Notes: generated by a model from the letters alone, not told the origin. DNA of 64,000 nucleotides from Bacteroides propionicigenes (GCF_018390535.1 NZ_JAHBBW010000014.1:50676-114675), one strand, 5' to 3'; shown: positions 48,443 to 58,611, counted from the first letter of the stretch. Program-made: numbers and translations.

Positions 48443-49786
48443 TTATTTACATATCGCGCACCCCTGACACTTGTTCAGTTCACCGCGGAAACGTTTCTCT
48501 ACCAGCAGATGCAGGCGGTCTTTCAAGGCATCCAGACGGATTGTATCAATCACCTCATTTACGAAGGCAAACATCAACAACAAACGGGCTTCATGCATGG
48601 AGATGCCGCGTTGCTGCATATAGAACAGGGCGCTTTCATCAAGCTGGCCTACCGTAGCGCCATGACTGCACTTTACATCATCGGCATAAATCTCCAGCTG
48701 CGGCTGAGTGTACATATGCGCTTCACGAGTGGCGCAAAGATTACGGTTCGTTTGCTGGGAACTGGTATGCTGTGCATCGGGACGTACCAGCACCAGACCG
48801 GCAAAAGCGCCGACAGACTGGTCGTCGAGCACATACTTAAAGAGTTCATTGCTGGTGCAGTTGGGCACTGCATGATCTATGGTGGTATTATTGTCCACAT
48901 GCTGGTTCTTATCCGCAATAGCCATGCCGCAAAGATTCAGTTCAGCACCCTCGCCGGCAAGCGTAACTTCGGTTGTATTACGGGTAGTACCGTTGTGCAA
49001 AGTCATTCCATTCAGCAAAACGTTGCTGTTAGCTTCTTGCCTGACATATAAGCTGCTGATACGTACCGTACTGGTGTGCGTCTCTTCCAATTCATAGAAA
49101 TCGAAAGTGGCATTCTCACCGATGAACGCCTCTACCACTTGCGTTGCAAGGAAATTTACGCCGTCCATTGCATGGTCGCATGCCAGAAGACGGGCTTGTG
49201 CACCTTCTTCCAAAATAATGAGCACCCGGCGGTTCACCATAAAGTTGACATCACCGCGCAGGATATTCACTAACTGAATAGGCTTTTCCACTACCACATT
49301 CTTAGGAACATACAGCAATACACCGTCTTGCGCAAAGACTGTATTAAACGCCGTCACTCCATCTTTGGAAGTATCCGCCAGCTTGCCGTAGTATTTCTTC
49401 ACCAACTCCGGATGATGTTCCGCCATATCCTTCAGACTGCCGAAAATAACACCTTCGGGCAAATGCGACTTGGGCAAAGCCTTGCTATAAAAAGCATCGT
49501 TCACAACAAAGTAAAGGGAAGTGCTCATATTCGGCACATCGCACTTGAATACTTCGTAGGGATTGACAGGAATCTCCAAACGGTTCAGGTTCAAACCGTA
49601 GTCGGGTTCAAAGAACTTGCTGACATCGGTATATTTATATTTCTCCGTCTTACGGGTGGGAAACCCCAGCCGCTCGAAGTCGGCAAACGCGGCAGCACGC
49701 GGAGCGTTCAGCACCTCGGTGCTGTGGCGGCATATCATCGCTTCCGTTTGGGAGAAAAGGTCTATATATTGTTGCTCTACACTCAT
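48443..49786 (-). CDS. sufD: Fe-S assembly scaffold protein SufD
   Basis: A 447-residue beta-helix protein that pairs with SufB and SufC to build iron-sulfur clusters. It is the SufBD family, with the C-terminal core HGATVGQLDESALFYMQQRG and RLLLMFAFVNEVID. It ends in an added CQGCAICK tail, a CxxC-type pair that proteobacterial SufD lacks as far as I recall. It is flanked by sufC upstream and sufS downstream. Its place third in the suf order matches BCDS. Confidence 0.93.
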   Translation of the reverse strand: MSVEQQYIDLFSQTEAMICRHSTEVLNAPRAAAFADFERLGFPTRKTEKYKYTDVSKFFEPDYGLNLNRLEIPVNPYEVFKCDVPNMSTSLYFVVNDAFYSKALPKSHLPEGVIFGSLKDMAEHHPELVKKYYGKLADTSKDGVTAFNTVFAQDGVLLYVPKNVVVEKPIQLVNILRGDVNFMVNRRVLIILEEGAQARLLACDHAMDGVNFLATQVVEAFIGENATFDFYELEETHTSTVRISSLYVRQEANSNVLLNGMTLHNGTTRNTTEVTLAGEGAELNLCGMAIADKNQHVDNNTTIDHAVPNCTSNELFKYVLDDQSVGAFAGLVLVRPDAQHTSSQQTNRNLCATREAHMYTQPQLEIYADDVKCSHGATVGQLDESALFYMQQRGISMHEARLLLMFAFVNEVIDTIRLDALKDRLHLLVEKRFRGELNKCQGCAICK

Positions 49787-49817
49787 GTTATCTAATTATG
49801 AGTTCATCATTCATAAT

Positions 49818-50573
49818 TTACAATTCACTTGCTTCTTTCTTTATCCAATCGAAGCCACGTGCTTCAATCTCCTTCGCCAATTCAGGACCGCCTGTCTTTA
49901 CGATGCGCCCGCCAAGCAATACATGGACGGTATCCGGTTTCAGATAGTCCAGCAGACGTTGATAGTGAGTAATAACCATTGCACTGGTCCGGGGAGTCTT
50001 CAGCTTATTGAAGCCATCGGCTACAATACGCAAAGCGTCTACATCAAGACCGGAATCCGTCTCGTCGAGAATAGCGAAGGTAGGTTCCAGCATAGCCATT
50101 TGGAAGATTTCGTTACGCTTCTTCTCACCACCGCTGAAGCCTTCGTTCACACTACGGTTGGCAAGTTTGTTATCCAACTCGACAATAGCACGCTTCTCAC
50201 GCATCAGTTTCAAAAATTCACTGGCAGACAAGGCGGGCAAATGACGGTATTTGCGCTGTTCGTTAACAGCTGCACGCATAAAATTCACCATAGAAACGCC
50301 CGGTATCTCCACCGGCATCTGGAATGAAAGGAAAATACCTTCATGGGCACGGTCTTCGGGACTCATAGCCAAAAGGTCTTTACCGTTGAAAGTTACAGTA
50401 CCGCGTGTAACCTCGTATGCAGGATGTCCCACCAGCACATTACTCAAGGTACTTTTTCCGGCTCCATTTTGTCCCATCAGGGCGTGTACTTCACCGTCAC
50501 GAATTGTAAGGTTGATACCTTTCAATATTTCTTTGCCATTGATGCTGGCATGCAGGTCTTTTATCTCTAACAT
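49818..50573 (-). CDS. sufC: Fe-S assembly ATPase SufC
   Basis: Cytoplasmic ABC ATPase that drives conformational change of SufBD during cluster assembly. It has Walker A GQNGAGKST (about residues 35-43), ABC signature FSGGEKKRNE, Walker B FAILDETDSGLD and the switch histidine region MVITHYQRLL. Length (251) and the ETDSGLD form are diagnostic of SufC. It is preceded by a 134-base spacer that consists of the AAGAATGAAGAAT-type repeat. Confidence 0.97.
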   Translation of the reverse strand: MLEIKDLHASINGKEILKGINLTIRDGEVHALMGQNGAGKSTLSNVLVGHPAYEVTRGTVTFNGKDLLAMSPEDRAHEGIFLSFQMPVEIPGVSMVNFMRAAVNEQRKYRHLPALSASEFLKLMREKRAIVELDNKLANRSVNEGFSGGEKKRNEIFQMAMLEPTFAILDETDSGLDVDALRIVADGFNKLKTPRTSAMVITHYQRLLDYLKPDTVHVLLGGRIVKTGGPELAKEIEARGFDWIKKEASEL

Positions 50574-50579
50574 TATACT

Positions 50580-50707
50580 TTTAAATTAAGAATGAAGAAT
50601 TAAGAATGAAGAATGACCATGCGGCATAACAATGCGTGGTCCATTTCATCATCCTTAATTCTCCATTGTCTATTTTAATTCTTCATTCTTCATTCTTAAT
50701 TCCTCAT
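50580..50707. repeat. AAGAATGAAGAAT repeats in inverted arrangement, sufB-sufC spacer
   Basis: The left part (about 50585-50613) has tandem TTAAGAATGAAGAA. The right part (about 50680-50705) has its complement, TTCTTCATTCTTAATT. The two could fold into one long stem-loop around a central 65-base segment. The family also occurs at 5223-5267 and near 48405-48445. Confidence 0.75.
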
Positions 50708-52162
50708 TTATCCTACGCTTCCTTCCAATGAAATAGCCAACAATTTCTGAGCTTCTACGGCAAACTCCATAGGCAGCTTGTTGAGTACTTCCTTTGCATA
50801 ACCGTTTACAATCAGCCCCACCGCATCTTCCGTGGAAATGCCTCGCTGATTGCAATAGAATATCTGGTCCTCGCTAATCTTGCTGGTGGTTGCCTCGTGT
50901 TCTACAATAGCCGTCTCATTATGGATATCCATGTAAGGGAAAGTATGCGCACCGCATTTATCACCCAGCAGCAGTGAGTCGCACTGGCTATAGTTGCGGG
51001 CATTGTCCGCCTTTTGGGCAACACGCACCAGACCGCGATAAGAATTCTCGCTCCGTCCGGCAGAAATACCTTTGCTGACAATAGTGCTGCGGGTATTCTT
51101 TCCGAGATGAATCATCTTTGTACCGGTATCTGCCTGTTGATAGTTATTGGTGACCGCTACACTGTAAAATTCCGCCGTAGAGTTGTCACCTGAAAGGATG
51201 CAAGAGGGATATTTCCATGTAATGGCCGAACCGGTCTCCACCTGTGTCCAAGACAGTTTGCTGTTTATGCCCTTGCAGTGCCCGCGCTTCGTTACAAAGT
51301 TATAGACACCACCCTTGCCTTCGGCATCTCCCGGATACCAGTTTTGAACGGTACTGTATTTCACTTCGGCACGGTCGTGTACCACAATCTCCACAATAGC
51401 GGCGTGCAATTGGTTTTCATCACGCATCGGCGCCGTACATCCTTCCAAATAAGAAACGTACGAATCATCATCGGCTACAATCAGCGTTCTCTCAAACTGC
51501 CCGGTATTGCGGGCATTGATACGGAAGTAAGTGGACAATTCCATCGGGCAGCGTACCCCCTTCGGTATATAGACGAAAGAACCGTCGGAGAACACCGCAG
51601 AATTCAGCGCCGCAAAGAAATTATCACGATACCCCACTACCGAGCCCAGATATTTCTGCACCAAATCGGGATGCTCGCGTACAGCCTCGCTGAACGAACA
51701 GAAAATAATCCCCTTTTCCATAAGCGTCTCCTTGAAAGTTGTCTTTACAGACACAGAGTCCATTACGGCATCCACCGCCATACCGCTCAGCGCCATTTGT
51801 TCCTCTAAAGGAATACCCAGCTTATTAAAGGTCTTGACCAACTCAGGATCCACCTCGTCCATACTTTTAGGCCCGTCCTTCTTCTTGGTAGGGTCGGCAT
51901 AGTATGAAATGGCCTGATAATCTATCTCAGGAATACGGAGATGCGCCCATGCAGGCATCTCCAGCGTCAGCCAGTGACGGTACGCTTTCAGACGGAACTC
52001 CAGCAACCACTCGGGTTCTTCTTTTTTCTCAGAAATCAACCGCACCACATCCTCATTCAAGCCACGCTCGATGATATCTGTGTGCACGTCGGTCGTAAAA
52101 CCGTACTTGTACTTCTCCTGAGTGAGTTCCTTTACATATTTATTGGGTTCTTCTTGTTGCAT
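50708..52162 (-). CDS. sufB: Fe-S assembly scaffold protein SufB
   Basis: Main scaffold subunit on which new iron-sulfur clusters form. The 484 residues include the SufB-typical N-terminal helical region ([20 protein letters not shown]), then the beta-helix with [15 protein letters not shown] and [25 protein letters not shown] core strands. The C-terminal motif has [20 protein letters not shown]. Its ATG shares one base with the TAA stop of cvpA (TAATG), so translation is coupled to cvpA. Confidence 0.96.
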   Translation of the reverse strand: MQQEEPNKYVKELTQEKYKYGFTTDVHTDIIERGLNEDVVRLISEKKEEPEWLLEFRLKAYRHWLTLEMPAWAHLRIPEIDYQAISYYADPTKKKDGPKSMDEVDPELVKTFNKLGIPLEEQMALSGMAVDAVMDSVSVKTTFKETLMEKGIIFCSFSEAVREHPDLVQKYLGSVVGYRDNFFAALNSAVFSDGSFVYIPKGVRCPMELSTYFRINARNTGQFERTLIVADDDSYVSYLEGCTAPMRDENQLHAAIVEIVVHDRAEVKYSTVQNWYPGDAEGKGGVYNFVTKRGHCKGINSKLSWTQVETGSAITWKYPSCILSGDNSTAEFYSVAVTNNYQQADTGTKMIHLGKNTRSTIVSKGISAGRSENSYRGLVRVAQKADNARNYSQCDSLLLGDKCGAHTFPYMDIHNETAIVEHEATTSKISEDQIFYCNQRGISTEDAVGLIVNGYAKEVLNKLPMEFAVEAQKLLAISLEGSVG

Positions 52163-52668
52163 TATTCATTCAATATATATTGTTCTGTAACATGTTTAGC
52201 CGCGGGAAAGAATATCCCGGCAAACGACTTCATAGGATAATATAACACCGATTCCTCCTTTTTTGTTTGGCTGAGCAGCGTATTGTCTGCATCCATAAAC
52301 TCAATGACACCAACCAGCAGGCTCACCAGCAACAAAGACTTCAACGCCCCCAGCCCGGAACCCAGCCAACGATTCAGCCAGCCAAGCGAAACCGCTTCCA
52401 TTGCTTTTGTCAGCAGTGCGGCTACCAGTGCAAAAGCCAGCGGCACGGCTATCCAAATAGCGATGAATGCCAGCACTTGCGCCACCGTCATCGAATCGGT
52501 AACCTTAGAAAATACATTTTCGGCCACGGAAGCATACAAAGTCTTTGCCGCCAGCAAGCCGACAATCAGCCCCAGCAGAGTGGCCAGTTGCTTCACAAAT
52601 CCTTTCATGAAGCCGACAACCGCTCCCGCACCGACAATTACCAATATTACGATGTCTATAACAGCCAT
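52162..52668 (-). CDS. CvpA family inner-membrane protein
   Basis: About 168 residues with four hydrophobic segments. The N-terminus ([20 protein letters not shown], then [13 protein letters not shown]) and later [19 protein letters not shown] are hallmarks of CvpA, a family linked to colicin V production and envelope homeostasis in E. coli. The molecular role is unclear. The start at 52668 is preferred. An upstream in-frame ATG at 52725 would translate part of the repeat element at 52683-52754. The stop overlaps the sufB start by one base. Confidence 0.87.
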   Translation of the reverse strand: MAVIDIVILVIVGAGAVVGFMKGFVKQLATLLGLIVGLLAAKTLYASVAENVFSKVTDSMTVAQVLAFIAIWIAVPLAFALVAALLTKAMEAVSLGWLNRWLGSGLGALKSLLLVSLLVGVIEFMDADNTLLSQTKKEESVLYYPMKSFAGIFFPAAKHVTEQYILNE

Positions 52669-52682
52669 ATATGATATTAAAA

Positions 52683-52754
52683 AGGCACGGATTACACGGA
52701 TAAGCACGGTTTTTCTTTTAACCAATCCGTGAAATTCGTGTAATCCGCGCCTAA
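52683..52754. repeat. GATTACACG-type repeat element after infB
   Basis: Outer sequences GGCACGGATTACACGGAT (52683-52700) and its imperfect complement ending GCGCC (about 52730-52752) bracket a T-rich centre (52709-52718). It is related to 18966-19026 and lies just beyond the infB stop. Confidence 0.65.
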
Positions 52755-52769
52755 AAATTTATTTTTTTC

Positions 52770-55724
52770 TTACAAAGTCTGTTTTACCTCCACTTCTTCG
52801 TAAGATTCTATAATATCTCCCACCTTGATGTCATTACAGTTTGTCAGGCTGATACCGCATTCAAAGTTGGTACCTACTTCTTTCACATCATCCTTGAAGC
52901 GCTTCAAAGCATTGATGTTTCCTGTGAAGATAACAATACCGTCGCGAATAAGACGAGCCTTGTCGCTGCGTTTCACCTTTCCGGTCTTCACCATAGCACC
53001 TGCCACGAGACCCACTTTGGTAATGTTGAACACTTCGCGAACCTCGATAGTTGCCGTAACCTGTTCCTTCAAAGTAGGCGCCAGCATACCTTCCATGGCA
53101 GCCTTCACCTCTTCAATGGCATCGTAGATGACAGAGTACTTGCGGATATCCACACCTTCCTGTTCCGCCAGCTTAGCGGCAGCGCCCGAAGGACGAACTT
53201 GGAATCCGACAATAATCGCATCCGAAGCGGCAGCCAAAGATACATCCGATTCGGAGATAGCGCCGACACCCTTATGGATAACGTTCACCTGTACCTGTTC
53301 GGTAGACAGTTTAATCAACGAGTCGCTCAACGCTTCAACAGAGCCGTCTACGTCACCCTTCACGATGATGTTCAGTTCGTGGAAGTCTCCCAATGCCAAA
53401 CGGCGGCCTACTTCATCCAATGTCAACATCTTCTGTGTACGCAAGCCTTGTTCACGTTGCAACTGTTCACGTTTGTTGGCAATTTCACGCGCTTCCTGTT
53501 CTGTTTCGATTACGTGGAATGTATCACCTGCAGCCGGCGCACCGTTCAAGCCCAGAATCAAAGCCGGTTCCGAAGGACCTGCCTCTTTCAGACGCTGGTT
53601 ACGCTCGTTGAACATGGCTTTCACCTTACCATAGCTTGTACCTGCGAGCACAATGTCGCCCATCTTCAAAGTACCGTTGGACACCAGCACCGTAGCTACA
53701 TAGCCACGACCCTTATCCAATGAGGACTCAATGATGGAACCGGTAGCACGACGGTTCGGGTTTGCCTTCAAATCCAGCATTTCAGCTTCCAGCAATACTT
53801 TCTCCATCAAATCGCTTACACCAAGACCTTTCTTGGCGGAAATATCTTGAGACTGGTACTTGCCGCCCCATTCCTCTACAAGGAAGTTCATGGCAGCCAG
53901 TTCTTCTTTAATCTTATCGGGATTGGCGGTAGGCTTGTCAATCTTGTTGATGGCGAACACGATAGGCACACCGGCAGCCATAGCATGGTTGATGGCTTCT
54001 TTGGTCTGCGGCATCACGTTGTCATCGGCAGCTACGATGATGATGGCAATATCCGTTGCCTTGGCACCGCGGGCACGCATAGCGGTAAACGCCTCATGAC
54101 CCGGAGTATCGAGGAACGTAATCTTACGTCCGTCTTCCAACGTCACGTGATAAGCGCCGATGTGCTGTGTAATACCACCCGCCTCACCGGCAATAACATT
54201 CGCCTTACGGATATAGTCGAGCAATGAAGTCTTACCGTGGTCTACGTGACCCATCACCGTTACAATCGGAGCGCGATGCTCTAAATCTTCTTCGGCATCT
54301 TCTTCCTCAACGATAGCCTGGGCTACTTCCGCACTTACATATTCAGTCTTGAAGCCGAATTCTTCCGCCACCAGATTGATTGTTTCGGCATCCAGACGCT
54401 GGTTAATGGAAACCATCATGCCGATGCTCATACAAGTAGCGATAACCTGCGTAACGGAAACATCCATCATGCTTGCCAACTCATTGGCAGTCACGAATTC
54501 GGTCAGCTTCAATACCTTGCTTTCCGCCATTTCCTGGTCTTCCAACTCCTGCATACGGTTGGATGCCATATCACGTTTTTCCTTACGATATTTCGCGCCC
54601 TTATTCTTGCCTTTAGAGGTCAGACGTGCCAACGTCTCCTTTACCTGCTTTGCTACATCCTCTTCACTTACTTCCTGCTTGATTACAGGCTTCTTGAAGC
54701 GGTCTTTGTTCTTGTTCTTACCGGCCTGCTGGTTATTGCCGCCTTGTTGGTTGCCACCTTTCGGACGATCGTTTCCGCCACGCTGGAAGTTGGACGCGTT
54801 GTTGATATCCACTTTTTCCTTGTTGATACGGACGCGTTTCTTCTTGGCATTGGGATCGTTGCTATCTTTCGAATCCTTCGTCTTATTGTCATCACGACGG
54901 ATTTCCTTGATAATAGCTTCTTTCATCAGCTTCTTCTGATCCTGACGCTGCTTCTCTTTTTCTTCGCGCTCCTTACGTTTTTCCTCTTTCGATTTCTTCT
55001 TCGGGCGTGTAGACTGATTCAGCGCAGCAAGGTCTATTTGTCCGATGACGTTAATCTTCGATACAAACTCCGGCTGATGTATTTTAAATATCTCTTCTTT
55101 ATCTTCTGAAACCATCTCTTCGGTTACAACGGGAGCCGGTTCTTCCTTAGGTGCTGATACAGGTTCGGCCACCACAGGCACAGGTTCTTCCTCTACAACG
55201 GGAGCCGGCTCAACAACCGGTTCCGGTGTCGGCTCGGGCTGAGGTTCGGGAACGGGTTCCGGTTTCGGAGCCTCAACAACAGGTGCAAGCTCTTCTGCCT
55301 TCACCTCTTCAACTACCGGTTTTTCCGGTTCTGCTTCTTTCTCTTTTTCCACAGTATGTTTACGATTCAGTTTATCCAAATCAATTTTACCGACAGGCTT
55401 AAACTTCGGACGTACATCTTCGGGAACCACAGTCTTTACAACCTCCTCAGCTTTGGGTTTCTCTTGTGTTTCCTTGTCATAACCGTCAATAGACACTGAT
55501 GCCTTGTTACGGTCCTTACTCTGACGTTCCTGAATGAAACGTTCCGTTTTCAATTTAAGATCCTTATCTGTACTAAACTCTTTCACGAGCAAGTCATACT
55601 GCTCGTCGGTAATCTTCGTATTGGGGTTTGTTTCAATCGCATACCCCTTCTTTTGCAAGAACTCAACTACCGTCGTGATTCCTACATTTAAATCTCTTGT
55701 TACTTTATTTAACCTTATCGTCAT
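52770..55724 (-). CDS. infB: Translation initiation factor IF-2
   Basis: GTPase that places initiator tRNA on the ribosome. At 984 residues it has an N-terminal IF2-N domain ([12 protein letters not shown]), a long low-complexity region (about 90-400) of Pro/Glu/Val repeats and then Lys/Arg/Asn-rich repeats. A second IF2-N-like domain and the G domain follow, with G1 GHVDHGKT near residue 490, DTPGHEAF and NKIDKP. Domains II-IV end with the motif [12 protein letters not shown]. The extended linker is common in Bacteroidetes. It lies 44 bases after nusA, in the rimP operon. Confidence 0.97.
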   Translation of the reverse strand: MTIRLNKVTRDLNVGITTVVEFLQKKGYAIETNPNTKITDEQYDLLVKEFSTDKDLKLKTERFIQERQSKDRNKASVSIDGYDKETQEKPKAEEVVKTVVPEDVRPKFKPVGKIDLDKLNRKHTVEKEKEAEPEKPVVEEVKAEELAPVVEAPKPEPVPEPQPEPTPEPVVEPAPVVEEEPVPVVAEPVSAPKEEPAPVVTEEMVSEDKEEIFKIHQPEFVSKINVIGQIDLAALNQSTRPKKKSKEEKRKEREEKEKQRQDQKKLMKEAIIKEIRRDDNKTKDSKDSNDPNAKKKRVRINKEKVDINNASNFQRGGNDRPKGGNQQGGNNQQAGKNKNKDRFKKPVIKQEVSEEDVAKQVKETLARLTSKGKNKGAKYRKEKRDMASNRMQELEDQEMAESKVLKLTEFVTANELASMMDVSVTQVIATCMSIGMMVSINQRLDAETINLVAEEFGFKTEYVSAEVAQAIVEEEDAEEDLEHRAPIVTVMGHVDHGKTSLLDYIRKANVIAGEAGGITQHIGAYHVTLEDGRKITFLDTPGHEAFTAMRARGAKATDIAIIIVAADDNVMPQTKEAINHAMAAGVPIVFAINKIDKPTANPDKIKEELAAMNFLVEEWGGKYQSQDISAKKGLGVSDLMEKVLLEAEMLDLKANPNRRATGSIIESSLDKGRGYVATVLVSNGTLKMGDIVLAGTSYGKVKAMFNERNQRLKEAGPSEPALILGLNGAPAAGDTFHVIETEQEAREIANKREQLQREQGLRTQKMLTLDEVGRRLALGDFHELNIIVKGDVDGSVEALSDSLIKLSTEQVQVNVIHKGVGAISESDVSLAAASDAIIVGFQVRPSGAAAKLAEQEGVDIRKYSVIYDAIEEVKAAMEGMLAPTLKEQVTATIEVREVFNITKVGLVAGAMVKTGKVKRSDKARLIRDGIVIFTGNINALKRFKDDVKEVGTNFECGISLTNCNDIKVGDIIESYEEVEVKQTL

Positions 55725-55768
55725 ACTTTAATTTAATGAATAATGGAGAAAGAAGCGGAATTTAGTGC

Positions 55769-57034
55769 TCAATTATTCTCTTCCTCAAACTCCGATTTCA
55801 AAATGCGTAATACTTCGTCCACCGTTTCCTCTTCCAAATCTGTCTTCTCAATCAACATCTCGCGCGGGGCATTCAATACAGCCTTGGCGGTATCAATGCC
55901 GATAGCTTTGATGGCATCAATTACCCAACCGTCAATCTCGTCGCGGAATTCATCCAAGTAGATATCTTCATCCTCTACCGCTTCATCCAATTCGCGGAAT
56001 ACGTCAATGGTGTACTCAGTCAACATACTGGCCAGTTTGATATTCAAACCACCTTTACCGATAGCCAGCGATACCTCTTCCGGTTTCAGGAAGACTTCTG
56101 CCTTGTGCTCTTCTTCGTTCAGACGGATAGAAGATATTTTGGCAGGGCTAAGGGCACGCTGTATAAACAACTGGATATTCGACGTATAGTTGATAACGTC
56201 GATATTCTCGTTGCGAAGCTCGCGGACAATGCCATGAATACGGCTACCTTTTACACCGACGCAAGCGCCTACCGGGTCAATACGGTCATCGTATGACTCT
56301 ACGGCAATCTTGGCACGCTCACCGGGGATGCGGGCAATCTTCTTGATGGTAATCAGTCCGTCATTGATTTCAGGTACTTCCATTTCAAACAGACGTTGCA
56401 GGAAAACGGGCGATGTACGGCTCAAGATAATCTTCGGATTATTGTTCTTGTTGTCAACGCGCGCCACCACGGCACGGGCAGTCTCACCCTTGCGGTAGAA
56501 GTCACTCGGAATCTGTTCGGTCTTGGGCAACAGCAGTTCATTGCCTTCGTCATCGAGCAGCAACATTTCCTTTTTCCAAATCTGATAAACTTCTGCATTG
56601 ATAATAGTACCTACCTTATCAATGTATTTATTGTAAATACTGTCTTTTTCCAGTTCCAAAATCTTGGAAGCCAATGTCTGGCGCAAGTTCAGGATAGCAC
56701 GGCGGCCAAACTTCGCAAAGTTCACTTCATCCGTCACTTCCTCTCCCACTTCATACGAAGCGTCAATCTTTTGGGCTTCGCTCAAAGAAATCTGTAAGTT
56801 CGGATTCTCAAGATCTTCATCTGCCACAACTTCACGATTACGCCATATTTCGAAGTCACCCTTATCCGGGTTCACAATCACGTCGTAATTCTCATCAGTA
56901 CCGAACATCTTTGCAATCACACTGCGGAACGACTCTTCGAGTACGCTCACCATGGTGGTTCTATCAATATTCTTCAGTTCTTTAAATTCCGAAAAGGTAT
57001 CTATCAAGCTGATAGTTTCTTCTTTCTTGGCCAT
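55769..57034 (-). CDS. nusA: Transcription termination/antitermination factor NusA
   Basis: RNA polymerase-associated factor controlling pausing and termination. Domains in order are the N-terminal polymerase-binding domain (SVLEESFRSVIAKMFGTDEN), an S1 domain (about 130-200), KH1 (DPVGACVGVKGSRIHGIV) and KH2 (SLAIGKGGLNIKLAS). At 421 residues it lacks the acidic repeats at the C-terminus of E. coli NusA (495). It lies 4 bases after rimP. Confidence 0.96.
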   Translation of the reverse strand: MAKKEETISLIDTFSEFKELKNIDRTTMVSVLEESFRSVIAKMFGTDENYDVIVNPDKGDFEIWRNREVVADEDLENPNLQISLSEAQKIDASYEVGEEVTDEVNFAKFGRRAILNLRQTLASKILELEKDSIYNKYIDKVGTIINAEVYQIWKKEMLLLDDEGNELLLPKTEQIPSDFYRKGETARAVVARVDNKNNNPKIILSRTSPVFLQRLFEMEVPEINDGLITIKKIARIPGERAKIAVESYDDRIDPVGACVGVKGSRIHGIVRELRNENIDVINYTSNIQLFIQRALSPAKISSIRLNEEEHKAEVFLKPEEVSLAIGKGGLNIKLASMLTEYTIDVFRELDEAVEDEDIYLDEFRDEIDGWVIDAIKAIGIDTAKAVLNAPREMLIEKTDLEEETVDEVLRILKSEFEEENN

Positions 57035-57038
57035 AGTC

Positions 57039-57506
57039 TTATTTAAAACTAATTAAGTATTTAGTATATTTTATCTCTTCGTATGTAAAGGTTATATCTT
57101 CATCCACCATTTTAGGACGCTTGGCTCCCTCCTCTTTCACTTTCTTCCGGACGGTAACGGTGAATTGCCGTTCATCGGCATCCTTCAATATTCCGCAATG
57201 CTTACGACCGTCCTTTGCCAGCACTTCCACCTCCTTGCCAATGTGGTTGGTGTATTGCTGCAATACTTTAAACGGTTGTCCGATGCCGGCAGAACCGACT
57301 TCCAGCTCGTAATCCTCATCCTCTCGATTCAGTCGGGACTCTATGTAGCGGCTCAGCTCTACACAATCCTCAATCCAAACACCTTCTTTGTGGTCTATTT
57401 CCACCACAATCTTGTCATCAGGGCTGATTATGACTTCCACGAGGAAGTAATCCTTATCCTCCAGCCACTCGTCTACAATCTGACAAACTGTTTTCTTTTC
57501 TATCAT
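57039..57506 (-). CDS. rimP: Ribosome maturation factor RimP
   Basis: Cytoplasmic factor needed for 30S subunit maturation. The 155 residues show the RimP pattern: VEVIISPDDKIVVEIDHKEG, the strongly conserved CVELSRYIESRL, YELEVGSAGI in place of the usual EVSSPG, then the C-terminal SH3-like barrel. It is the first gene of the operon rimP-nusA-infB-cvpA-suf and is driven by the promoter at 57573-57603. Confidence 0.94.
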   Translation of the reverse strand: MIEKKTVCQIVDEWLEDKDYFLVEVIISPDDKIVVEIDHKEGVWIEDCVELSRYIESRLNREDEDYELEVGSAGIGQPFKVLQQYTNHIGKEVEVLAKDGRKHCGILKDADERQFTVTVRKKVKEEGAKRPKMVDEDITFTYEEIKYTKYLISFK

Positions 57507-57572
57507 AGATTAACCTTTAAGAACGAAAAAGAGGAGCTTAATCGCCCCTCCACCTTTCATCCGTTTCGGGTG

Positions 57573-57603
57573 CAAAGATATAAATAATCTGTTCGACTAC
57601 AAA
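57573..57603 (-). promoter_or_regulatory. Bacteroides-type promoter of the rimP-nusA-infB operon
   Basis: On the minus strand TTTG (57600-57603), 19 bases, then TATCTTTG (57573-57580), an exact consensus match. The start site should be near 57566, giving a leader of about 60 bases. Confidence 0.8.
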
Positions 57604-57670
57604 ATAATAGGAGAAAAAAAGAATATTTAGCACTCCTGCCGGAAATTATCCCTCATTCAAAATTAATCAC

Positions 57671-57678
57671 TACATTTG
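57671..57678 (+). promoter_or_regulatory. Candidate -7 box for the small membrane-protein gene
   Basis: TACATTTG fits TAnnTTTG and lies 25 bases before ATG 57703. The -33 box is unclear. It is divergent from the rimP promoter, about 70 bases away. Confidence 0.5.
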
Positions 57679-57702
57679 CATGGTTCTTTAAACTTAATCA
57701 TC

Positions 57703-58104
57703 ATGGCACATCACCTGAATACCAATAAACAGTTTATGATAGGTAACGGCATCCTTGCCTTTGCCGTAATATTCGTTGTCGTTATTTTTGTCTATATGAG
57801 TATGCGCTTGCAGCGCCAGAAGGAAGGCGAACGGTATTTCGCCGAAACCTACAACATCACTTTAGTGAAAGGATTCACCGGAGATTCCATCTCCATTCTT
57901 CTCAACGACAGCATCCTGATAGACCAACGCATTGACAAAGAACCTTTTAACTTTGAAGTAAAACGGTTTGCCGAGCAAAGTGCGCTGATGATAGTGGACA
58001 AGGCCACCGATAAACTGTCCCTGTTCGAACTGAGCGAAAAAGGCGGCAACTATCGGTTTGAGAAAGAAAGCAACGAAGTGAAGCTATTGGCGCAAGAGGA
58101 ATAG
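57703..58104 (+). CDS. Small membrane-anchored protein of unknown function
   Basis: A 133-residue protein with one transmembrane helix at about residues 13-33 (IGNGILAFAVIFVVVIFVYM) preceded by a short polar end. A soluble domain of about 95 residues follows, rich in charged residues, with predicted beta strands (YNITLVKGF, SISILLNDSILI, SALMIVDKATDKLSLF). ATG at 57703 was chosen because the in-frame upstream start would lie inside the -7 box. I recognise no family. It is divergent from rimP, with a 22-base array directly after its stop. Confidence 0.7.
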   Translation: MAHHLNTNKQFMIGNGILAFAVIFVVVIFVYMSMRLQRQKEGERYFAETYNITLVKGFTGDSISILLNDSILIDQRIDKEPFNFEVKRFAEQSALMIVDKATDKLSLFELSEKGGNYRFEKESNEVKLLAQEE

Positions 58105-58105
58105 A

Positions 58106-58193
58106 GCCGCTTAACTGTGCCATTTATGCCAGCCTATTGGCACAATTGTGCCTACTCGATGGCACGTTTGTGCCTGCCCAATGGCAATGTACA
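58106..58193. repeat. 22-base tandem array after the small membrane-protein gene
   Basis: Units start at 58106, 58128, 58150 and 58172. Units 2-4 follow GCC-N7-TGGCAC-N2-TTGT. Unit 2 into unit 3 contains the dyad GGCACAATTGTGCC. Unit 1 is degenerate. The array begins one base after the upstream stop codon. Confidence 0.8.
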
Positions 58194-58264
58194 CCATCAG
58201 CAACGATAAGTAACCGATAGAGAATAAAACATAACTCGTTTGAAATGAACAACAATGCACTATT

Positions 58265-58477
58265 TTGCTTGGCAGCGAAAATGCTAACCGTATCAATGAA
58301 CTGGAGGATATGTTTGAGGTAAACCGGGACGATAAGAGAATCCGTCAGATGAAAGAGGACGTGGAGGAATACGAGGAAACGGTCAGAAAACAAGCAGTTA
58401 TCAGCGAACAAGCCAAACGTAAGGAACGTGAGGCAGCACGGCTGGACAGCATTGCCAAAACGGTAAAGAAGAAATAG
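58265..58477 (+). CDS. Possible small coiled-coil protein
   Basis: An open frame of 70 codons from TTG (58265), or shorter from the ATG within LEDMFEVN. It is highly charged throughout (DDKRIRQMKEDVEEYEETV, then KRKEREAARLDSIAKTVKKK) and should be one long helix or coiled coil. There is no signal peptide or membrane segment. No strong start site or Shine-Dalgarno is visible, and an ATG frame beginning at 58244 stops early. It could be the remains of a longer gene. The reading frame looks coding, but this is not proven. Confidence 0.4.
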   Translation: MLGSENANRINELEDMFEVNRDDKRIRQMKEDVEEYEETVRKQAVISEQAKRKEREAARLDSIAKTVKKK

Positions 58478-58547
58478 ATGGCTTCAATAAAAGTAAAAAA
58501 AATTCGCCCTAATGCAAGATACCTTGATTCCACCTATATTTAAAATA

Positions 58548-58578
58548 GAAGAGGCTGTGTCAATGACACAACCTCTTC
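58548..58578. terminator. Terminator of the second SusC/SusD operon
   Basis: Arms 58548-58562 and 58564-58578 are 15 bases long with one imperfect pair (a G-U on the minus strand). On the minus strand TATTTTA follows. It lies 34 bases beyond the susD stop. Confidence 0.8.
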
Positions 58579-58611
58579 ATCGTTCTGATTAAATTATGAA
58601 TATAGTTTTTA

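Noticed and set aside
48405..48443. Longer sufS start at 48443
   Set aside because: The extra 13 residues would translate an AAGAATGAAGAAT-type intergenic repeat found in other non-coding spacers.
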